A DNA stretch of 64,000 nt from Lumbricus terrestris (Eukaryota; Annelida; Clitellata; Crassiclitellata; Lumbricidae), in the NCBI GenBank assembly GCA_949752735.1, contig OX457040.1, positions 3,373,225 through 3,437,224 of the forward strand, written 5' to 3'. Positions within the stretch are counted from its first letter, which is position 1; each line of letters begins with the position of its first letter. Both the position numbers and the translations under genes were made by a program. The notes under the pieces were generated by a model. The model ran no database searches and was not told the DNA's origin. It saw nothing but the letters and a program-made list of their open reading frames with translations. Below, one piece after another: positions 57,005 through 64,000 of the stretch.

Positions 57005-58800
57005 CGAAAATGAATCGTGAAAAACAATTAGCTTCGTTAGGTCGTAAAAATTTTTTACAGTCTCTAAAAAACAACAGAGGTTGGTAAGGTGTAGTTTGAG
57101 ATATTACGTTTGATGGTTTAGGCAATAGGTCTACGTTTAATACTCAATTTGGCATTGTGTATCATCGACTTAAATCTACGCTCGACAGTCTAGGCTACCC
57201 AGAGCTGAAAGTGGTTTGAAAAAGTTGGCGGGTCTGAGTAAAACAACGGAATTTTTGTTTTGACCTGAAAACATTTCTGACGACCTTTTTTAGTCAATCG
57301 CACCGAATTTTCTATAAACTCATTAAACTGTATCAATTTCTTTCAGGATTTCGTAATTGGTATAGTCACAGTGTGACTGACCCTTTGCGCCTCATGTCCC
57401 GGATTGATCCCAGATTGCCTCTGAATTTTGTGTAGATTTTATCTTCACCAACAGTACTGTTCTTATTTTCGCACACTTAACTGGCGCTGGGTTGAAGTCA
57501 TAGATGTAAAAAACGATGAAAAGAAAATAAAAAACGGTAAAAAACGTCGTTTTTTCGAAATAATAAAAAACGACAAAAAAACGATAAAAAACGGAAACGG
57601 AAAATAATTTGCCTTTGTTACATCTGAAATTTCATTTTCAGCTTACAAACCTTAATTGCTTATGCAATTTTATTAAGAAACTGCAAATAACACAACTTTA
57701 TTATTAGGCCAAAATAATTGGTATAAGTGACATTAATCTACCACAGTTATTTTTTCTTATAACTTTCGTTTAATAAGAAATTCGGACAAATTAAAGGTAT
57801 TGAAATCTTTTCAAATTTAAATTTTAGACATAAGTCCACATTACAAGTTTATGTTGATCGACATAACACAATTAAAATCTAACCAGAAGCAAAAACCACA
57901 GATGTTTACTAAATTATATAGGCTATTGTACATTATTTTGTGCTTAAAATTGCTACTTATAAATATTAATAATTATGCCCAAGAATTTTATATGAAAATA
58001 ACTCTTAGAAATTTCATTTCTTGTAGAGATCTAGATATATGTATTTCTCAAAATTATGACTTAAACAATTGCATAAAAACCCTATAGTTAGTTGCATCCT
58101 TGAGAGTAGCCTACGGTGAAAACGTATGGGATATCAGGCAAAAATTAAATTAAGGAAAATAATATTAGAAAGCAAATAATTAAATAAAGTTACATAAAAA
58201 TCGAAAAAAACCATGAAAAACGATGGGAAAATAAAAAACGAAAAAAACCACGTTTTTTGGGAGAGAATAAAAAACGAAAAAAACCTTTGTTACAACTATG
58301 GTTGAAGTATTAAAAACTTTACTACCCACTCCCCAAGCGTAGGTGCTATCATTCCAACGCTTTTTGACAAAGCTTGTTATAGTATTAAAAATGATTTGCG
58401 AGTCTCACAATCGCAACAGCCTAGCACCAGGTGTATTAAAGATGAACAGTTGGCAAACGTTGATTTCAACAAAATATGTGCTGCTGAAAGATAAATTTTT
58501 ACTTTTTCAGCTTTAGAAGTTAAAAAATCATTACGAGAAGCAGCTTCGGTTGATCAAATTTTTTATTGATGAATCCAATGAAATGTTGAAACAAATGATG
58601 ATGGCTCTTATTTTGTAAAAAATGAAAAGTCTGAACCGCGATACAAAGATCTGATATTGCATACAATTTCTACGGTTATGTCATTAAAACGTCATGTCAC
58701 ACTGCTTTTGAATATTTTATATCTCGACAGTACTACAGTTATGGTGACTTACAATCTTCTTGCACGATTCTCGAACTGTGTAATAGAGACAGTTTGGTGC
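57005..58800 (+). pseudogene. Possible decayed ORF of the 56561-59154 transposon
   Basis: Outside the inserted MITE, some plus frames look protein-like: MNREKQLASLGRKNFLQSLK near 57010, FNTQFGIVYHRLKSTLDSLG near 57140, and DDGSYFVKNEKSEPRYKDL near 58600, continuing ILHTISTVMSLKRH. They are separated by stops and frameshifts. I do not recognise the family. It may be the remains of a transposase, or chance. Confidence 0.25.
57499..58300. mobile_element. hAT-type MITE with perfect 8-bp TSD
   Basis: Ends CATAGATGTAA and inverted CATAGTTGTAA, flanked by GTTGAAGT at 57491-57498 and 58301-58308. Subterminal regions are dense in AAAAAACGR words (left AAAAACGG, right AAAAAACGAAAAAAACC). 802 bp, no transposase. 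It is younger than the transposon it interrupts. Confidence 0.9.
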
Positions 58801-59871
58801 AATAACTAGGTATGTCGACTTATATCACATAATATGTGTGGTATTGCAGCTGCTAGAAAACACTTTGTCGACATAACCTGTTATTGCACCAGAAATTATA
58901 CTAAAGACGGAGTATTCATGCTGCAATAACACGATATGAAGCAAAATGTGTAAAAAATAATAATAATCTCATGTTTTGCACTGTATAATGTGACAATTTC
59001 TTTAAAGACTATTTTAAGGTACATATTGCTCAAAACAGCTTGTTGATATGTTGTCAAATGGCTGAGATACAGCAGTTTGAAGCGGTAAATCTTTGAAGTC
59101 GATTTCCCAACATTCATGATTTTCGACATACCTTGTTATTGCTCCAAGCCCTTCAACTATGCATCCCGTAGTGTTTAGAATAAGTGCTTCAAAATCAATT
59201 ACTGTTCAGTGTTTGCTCAGTTGCTATACTTTCTCGTCGAGAGGTGTAAGATGTGTGTATATTATCTGTGCTACAATCTATGTAAATGAACCTTCCAGTT
59301 GCAAGATGTCACTAAACACTAAAATCATCGACAGTTGGTTAGATACATTGACCATAAGTACCAACGCGTAATAAATTAATCTATTTCGTTTAATCGTAAA
59401 TCAACCGATATAAGACCAATTATAAGCGTGTCTGGTCGGACACTATCGATAAACAACTATCGCATTGAGTAGAATATGATTCACTCTAAGACAATCCGCA
59501 ATATATCTTTATTTGTTCGTCCTACTTTTTCTTCCTCTGCTCCTCCTCCTCTTCCTCCCAGTCCATTGGTCCCCTGTTTTACTATTAACAAGCATTGTCT
59601 TTGTTCCCATTAAAAAGACGGTATATAAATTACACAAAGCCACCAATTACAATTTGTGACAATTATTATTCGTTATTAATTTTGTCATCCGATGTCTATA
59701 ATACTATGTTAGAATGTAACGACGAAACCCACTTCGAAAAGAAGAATGCTAGTTCACTTGTTAGACACCCTTATATCTTTGATTCCGTCTTTATAAATGG
59801 TCCTGACTTCTGTTAAGTCATCAGTTTCCGTCAATATCGTCTTCACCAGCTAATGCGATCAATGTAGCTCT

Positions 59872-61124
59872 TTAACCCTCGAATGCCCAAGGGGGGAGGG
59901 GTCCGACCGGACCCCAGGCCCGTTTTTTCCGGATAACTTTTTAACGGCTATAGATCTGCAAAAATGCTTTTAGGACATCCTAAAACAATCATTTGGGCAT
60001 CGAATGGTATATTTTGCGTGAGTATTGTCCAACCCTGTACCCCACAACCACAGGATATACCAAGGGTATCGCACGATATGCGGCTATTTGTCATACATGC
60101 GTATAGTTACTGACCAATAAATCAATGGCCAGCGCACGTTATATGAAAGAAAGATTCATATAAATTGTTGAACTTAGAATTACTGACATTGTAGCACTAT
60201 GTCTGGCATATGTTTGCAGCACAGAATTTGAAAGTTTGCAAGTCTGCGTAGGCCTACCACAGCAACAATTGCAAACAACAGGTATGCGTCAAAACTGATG
60301 GCTTAGGACAGTTCATACAAATGGTGGCAACCGTTCTGTCAAGGTTACGCGAATAAATGGCTCAGCTTTTCTTCTTAGCCGGTGTTGTTGTAGACGGCAG
60401 TGGCTTACTCTTCTTACTCGACCCACGAGTAGGCCTAACACCACACAGATACCCGTAGCCTACTTCCCCTTCCTCCGCAATTGTTTGAAAATTACCCCTT
60501 TCAATCGTGGCATGGTGTTATCAGGTCAGGAACCCCTCTGAGAAGTCTCTTTTGAAGCGGCGCTATACAAATTTACAATTGAGATTACGATTTAGTCTAC
60601 CATAATGCAACTGGTCCGTCGCTAGCTGGAAGTGAGAGCAGGTGACTGGCATGCGGACGCACCGGACGTATGATAGCTTCCTTCGGTAAATGACGCAAGC
60701 AAGCATACAATGTGTATCATGAGATTTTTACACTATTGTTTTACACCGAATGGTGCTATTGTGATACGAGATACATCAGTCGATTGCAAATTCATTTGGG
60801 ATTACAGAGCACTAAATTCTGTAACGATATTCCAATCCCTTCTCAAGATACCAACATGAAAACGATAGGCTTCCTTCGGTAAATAACGCAAGCAAGCGTA
60901 AAATGTGTATCACGATATTTTTACACTCCTATTTTGCACCAGGTGGTGCTATTGTGATATGAGATACATCAATCGATTGCAAATTCATTTGGGATCACAT
61001 AGAACTAAATTCTGTAACGATATTCCAATCCCTTCTCAAGATATTCACAAAAAAACGCTGGGGTCCGCGCGGACCCCCTTGGGCCTTCGTGTACCTAAAA
61101 ATACCTTGGGCACTCGAGTGTTAA
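59872..61124. mobile_element. piggyBac-like MITE, copy 3
   Basis: TTAA borders (59872, 61121) with ends CCCTCGAATGCCCAAG and inverted CACTCGAGTGCCCAAG. Just inside are the hairpins GGGGTCCGACCGGACCCC (59898) and GGGGTCCGCGCGGACCCC (61059), matching the hairpins of copy 1. No transposase. Tandem repeats fill the right part, and a SINE/LINE tail (GCGGCGCTATACAAATTT) is present near 60557. Confidence 0.85.
60660..61062 (+). repeat. Two ~195-bp tandem units
   Basis: GCTTCCTTCGGTAAATGACG, CAAGCAAGC, ATGTGTATCA, GGTGCTATTGTGATA, GAGATACATCA, CGATTGCAAATTCATTTGGG, CTAAATTCTGTAACGATATT and CCAATCCCTTCTCAAGATA occur twice, at 60678 and 60868. They lie inside MITE copy 3 next to its right end. Confidence 0.9.
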
Positions 61125-61297
61125 ATCCCGTGTCTAACCCAGATGGATTCCATCTAATACCAATGCGAATGCTGGCAGGGAAGACGTCTAACTGTAAGTG
61201 ACATTGTTGCAATGCTAAAGATTGACAAGAACTCCGGGAGAAATTTACAAAATGTCATGTCCTCCAAATGATCCAGAGAGAAGAAGTGGCCTGGAGT

Positions 61298-61440
61298 CAT
61301 AGGCGTAGGAGACGGGGTCCAAGGGACAAATGCCTTCCATATTTCGGACAAGTCTGTTTGTCGGGCAAGTAGGACAGGAAAATATAAAACGGCAACTCTC
61401 CCATACACTTTTCTAGGGGGGATAAAGCATTATAATTTTG
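61298..61440 (+). repeat. Truncated end of the 47177 MITE family
   Basis: CATAGGCGTAGGAGACGGGG followed by TTTCGGACAAGT and TCGGGCAAGTAGGACAGG matches the left part of 47177-47535. No matching right end is seen. From 61440 to 62540 only AGGTGT sites (61484, 62262) are noted. Confidence 0.55.
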
Positions 61441-62539
61441 AGGGAAAACTTTAATTAAATGCTGAAAGAAATATAAGAGTTTAAGGTGTTTTAAACAAAT
61501 GACCTATTACAATATTAAAGTTGTTTGATAGCAGTTTTCAGCTCATCTGTCGCTAACGTTTACCTTATTAATATTTTCTCTTGAAGCGCAATCAACTGTT
61601 TATAATGGCGTTGCATCGTAATAAGTCGAATATGAAATAATTAACGCACTTTAGAAACATGCACATAATTGGAAGCCTGTTGCATGTTCATAATTTTATC
61701 CCTGCTTAATATGGTTAAAACTGAGCGCACCTTAGAAGGCAATAATTAATCTTTGAAACGAATGAGCTTCCATCATGGGACGGACGATCATTGAGATGCG
61801 TAAAAAACAACGGTGGGTAGGTTCCCTAAAAGTGATAGTTATAGCCTATGTTCTGCTTTGAATTTCGTGGTAAATTTTGACTATTGTAAGTAGATATGTA
61901 CAACATTTAAGCAATTAAAATGTTATTTTATCATTCTTATTGTTGGCCATGATGTTGTCTGAAGTCTCATTCGATGTCAATTTAATTTTCAATGATCTTT
62001 ATTTTCAAGGCGTTACGTAGGGTTCAGCTCCCCACACCCACCCACAGACGTAAAGTTTCGTAACGTTTTCAATGACCCCACCCACCCTCGAGCGTTGCGC
62101 TATTATGCAATGACCCCTAATGATGATTCCTAAGTTCATAAAATGCTTTTTAATCCGAATCTTTTTGTTCTAACACAATGACAATTTCTATTCATCACAC
62201 TCGCAGTTACGTTGCATTTTGAAGTCAATTAACTTTATATGAAACTGAGCACAGTTATTAAAGGTGTTGAATTCAAGCGTTTTATATGACGCAATAACCA
62301 GCGATCTGTGAAATCAAACTAAAGATTGCTCTATTGGCGTCAACCCACGCTATCACCGCAGAAACAACTCGGTTGATCCATCCCAAACGCTTCTGAATCG
62401 CTTCTTGTAAGAGTTCAGTTACATTGAGATCATAACTAATTCCATTTTTTTCACACAGACATACTCTAGTTTCGATCATTTGTTTTCTTCTCCAGCAATT
62501 TATTCACGGGTTCTATTCTATTATTCCAAATCACTTAAA

Positions 62540-62790
62540 GGTCGTTGGAATCTCACATCCTGATAGGAGAATCCCTTCCGAAAGTGATCATTGAAGGAAG
62601 AGCGGAGGAAAAAGAAAAAAAGAGGAAGACAAAGGCATAAGCTACTGGACTGGATGTTGGTTGAAGATTATGAGAAACTGAAAGAAGCGGCTCAACACCG
62701 GGAGGAGTGGCGCCATGGGAAGTTCGAACCTGCCGTGGGGAAGAAAGAGAACAAGAAGAGAGAGAGGCGTTACACTATTGTATCAAAGGA
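62540..62790 (+). pseudogene. Non-LTR retrotransposon RT C-terminal fragment
   Basis: GESLPKVIIEGRAEEKEKK in one frame, then (after a slip in an A-rich run) KKKRGRQRHKLLDWMLVEDY and AAQHREEWRHGKFEPAVGKK. GxxRRGRQRxxLLDWM ... DREEWR is the typical ORF2 C-terminal block of RTE/Jockey-like elements. A GTGACAACAGACGCCGTTGCC word near 62835 precedes repeat-like sequence. Confidence 0.75.
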
Positions 62791-64000
62791 TACTACATCA
62801 GCACTCAGGAGGAAGCTGCATAGTTTATCGACAGCTTGTGACAACAGACGCCGTTGCCGTCGGTAGAATTTTGGTTTGGCTTATTATTACTACAACACTT
62901 TGCGTCCTACAAATGCAGTCAGTGTTTATCGTGGCGTTATGAGAGTATACTGTAAATAACAAAGGTTTTGATATAATTAGTTGGACATTTATCTGAAAAA
63001 TGCCCCAATGCTCAATCAACGACACTTATATAGTAAAATAATTTCTTTAAAAAGGTGTCACAGAACCGCTTACATTTTTGTGTCAGATATTTATCTTCTA
63101 TTACATCTTGAGACCGTTGACGTCTATAGCTTACTATAATAGACGTTGGTTAACGTAGTTTACGCTGTTTAGCTGCATGTAAAGGTTGCCTATTGGTTAG
63201 TTAATTACTGTTTAGCGTTGATGTGTATAAGATAGATGATTGATTAGTGTTGCCCTCCTTTTATACACTCTTGAGACTGGCGCCAGAAGAGATCATTCGT
63301 ACCTATATGATTGTGATAGAAATTGATTCTAAGAATGCTGGAAGATAATGAGGGCTACTTTATGTCTAGTGAAACTGTGCTATAAAAAGATGATTAACGA
63401 TACCCTCTTCCTTCCTCCAGACTTTGGCCTGGCAATGCCATATGCAGATTAAATAAGATGATAGAAATAAATACAATTATAATGATGGATGGATCCATAT
63501 CTTACATACAGCTTTTGATAACGGAAGCTATTGCCGTCTAAAAAAAATTGTGTGACATGTTTCAAACAAAATCAGAAGAACGGAGTTGGACACAAACATG
63601 ATGTTTGTGCCCAACTCCGTGTTTCTGCTTTTGTATGGCTCTTACGTTTACGTATACCGGACTGGTCCTATATAATTGATATATACATAATTATATGCAT
63701 AATATAATACTTGTCACAACTAACTCGGAAATCAATGGACCCGATTGCTCTATTGTAACACCTTTCTTAAGTATATTCACAGCACTTATAAGGGCGTTAC
63801 TTTCTTGTTCATCAGTTTTTTTGAAAATAAGCTTCGAAGACATCGCTGAATTTCTCAGTAAGTTATATAATCTGTAAATAAAGTTAAACATTATTTCATA
63901 AATGCGTCACATATAACTTGTATTCCGATCGGATGAGGTATTAAGTGTTTAAAATTATAAATGCAATAAAAATTGATAGCCCCTGCTAGCACTTCCGGCT
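62790..64000. other. No recognised gene
   Basis: TATA-AGGTGT sites are at 63053 and 63763 (minus), CCCTCC modules at 63252 and 63405, and a repeat A-like ATGGATGGATCC at 63485. A perfect hairpin, ACGGAGTTGGACACAAACAT pairing with ATGTTTGTGCCCAACTCCGT apart from one base, is at about 63581-63620. Confidence 0.5.

Larger units (their letters stand above)
56561..59154. mobile_element. Unclassified TIR transposon
   Basis: Ends GAAGGGCTTGGAGCAATAAC, then AAGGTA, inverted at the right end (perfect for 26 bp), flanked by AACT on both sides (56557-56560, 59155-59158). At least five internal copies of GACATAACCTGTTATTGC or close variants (56705, 56840, 58805, 58868, 59125) cluster toward both ends and resemble transposase-binding sites. 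A hAT MITE (57499-58300) splits the interior. Coding remnants are possible but weak. The superfamily is not clear from a 4-bp duplication and these ends. Confidence 0.85.
67..63130. repeat. Dispersed motif near CGACATCTTGCGG
   Basis: A short word close to TTTAACGACATCTTGCGGTTG recurs, with variation, near 67 (plus), 1435 (minus), 1725 (minus), 2370 (minus), 2985 (minus), 3075 (minus), 5138, 5521, 13571, 16948, 23140, 24383, 26172, 26272, 26366, 30848, 33062 and 59305 (minus). Related forms with GTCGTCAACGG or GGCCGTTGACG lie near 4478, 14997, 31640, 37160, 42300 and 63112. At 67, 2370, 3075, 23140 and 24383 it lies 30-60 nt downstream of an AGGTGT motif on the same strand. It is probably part of an old interspersed repeat. 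It somewhat resembles invertebrate CTCF sites but has A where those have C. Confidence 0.45.
5050..63450. repeat. Dispersed module CCCTCCTCCTTTATCCAGGC / CTGGCACTG
   Basis: A ~55-bp module reading roughly GTCGCCCTCCTCC, TTTATCCAGG, then GGGACTGGCACTGTCAG recurs on the plus strand near 5053, 16800, 22195, 30350, 30475, 45617, 47790, 49165, 63252 and 63405. Reverse copies lie near 15250, 15775, 40850 and 47635. At 16.8 and 22.2 kb it forms the end of a ~430-bp repeat that begins near an AGGTGT motif. Copies are highly diverged, so this is an old family. I see no coding potential. Confidence 0.45.
1..64000. other. Dispersed TATA-N-AGGTGT bipartite motif
   Basis: AGGTGT, usually preceded by TTAAA-like bases and followed by YTAA, TTAAT or CCAA, recurs far more often than base composition suggests. 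In about 29 places a TATA-like word (TATATA, TATAAG, TATGAG, TATTTG) starts 25-28 nt upstream of the A of AGGTGT. Plus-strand AGGTGT starts: 32, 4789, 8156, 16473, 21327, 21817, 23095, 24344, 30606, 35698, 44926, 45190, 45891, 46651, 49473, 55088, 62262, 63053. Minus-strand starts (read leftward): 32151, 33716, 36470, 36835, 40018, 40972, 42813, 47112, 48546, 50750, 63763. Others lack the spaced TATA or have it elsewhere: 2415 and 3137 (minus), 17079, 25309, 25441, 38357, 38902, 52950, 54382, 59242, 61484. The spacing resembles TATA box to transcription start, but function is inference. Confidence 0.6.

Overview
This is an AT-rich piece of an animal nuclear genome scaffold, with one 200-base run of N at 5786-5985. 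It has many degenerate non-LTR retrotransposon (LINE) fragments, tRNA-derived SINEs, hAT-like and piggyBac-like non-autonomous DNA transposons, and long simple-sequence and minisatellite arrays. That mix fits a large-genome marine invertebrate, but I cannot name the species. I see no intact host protein-coding gene, rRNA gene or functional tRNA gene. All open frames are short. Those with recognisable protein similarity are transposon or retrotransposon relics; the rest come from simple repeats or from the elements described here.

Layout. 1-5.7 kb: LINE reverse-transcriptase (RT) tails, two SINE types and a CA/CG microsatellite. 6-8.1 kb: a degenerate DNA transposon with terminal inverted repeats (TIRs) and a broken transposase reading on the minus strand. 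9.2-10.5 kb: a hAT-type MITE with an 8-bp target-site duplication (TSD). 10.9-14.4 kb: a piggyBac-like MITE filled with a 1-kb ATAC/GTAT array, abutting a 2-kb element with a 10-bp duplication that contains a satellite grown from a LINE 3' UTR. 15-25 kb: old interspersed repeats, a hAT MITE (19.4-20.4 kb) and a local duplication (22.3-24.5 kb). 26.8-28.1 kb: a second piggyBac-like MITE. 29.9-35.2 kb: an inverted pair of MITEs and a tandem duplication whose two copies received different insertions. 34-42.3 kb: many LINE 3' ends and a SINE. 43.5-44.6 kb: a minisatellite ending at a SINE. 46-50.5 kb: a LINE endonuclease fragment and an RT fragment with an intact YADD box. 51.1-56.1 kb: a 5-kb nested structure (outer TIR element, LINE pieces, a hAT element with perfect 8-bp TSD, two tandem arrays). 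56.6-59.2 kb: an unclassified TIR transposon interrupted by another hAT MITE. 59.9-61.1 kb: a third piggyBac-like MITE. 61-64 kb: fragments.

The most unusual signal is not a gene. A two-part motif, a TATA-like word followed 25-28 nt later by AGGTGT, recurs at about 29 dispersed places on both strands, roughly one per kilobase in the second half. AGGTGT is also present in the monomers of three otherwise unrelated tandem arrays. At some sites a third motif, close to CGACATCTTGCGG, follows 30-60 nt downstream. This looks like a promoter-like or element-boundary module that has been spread repeatedly. Its function is unknown and my interpretations are inference.
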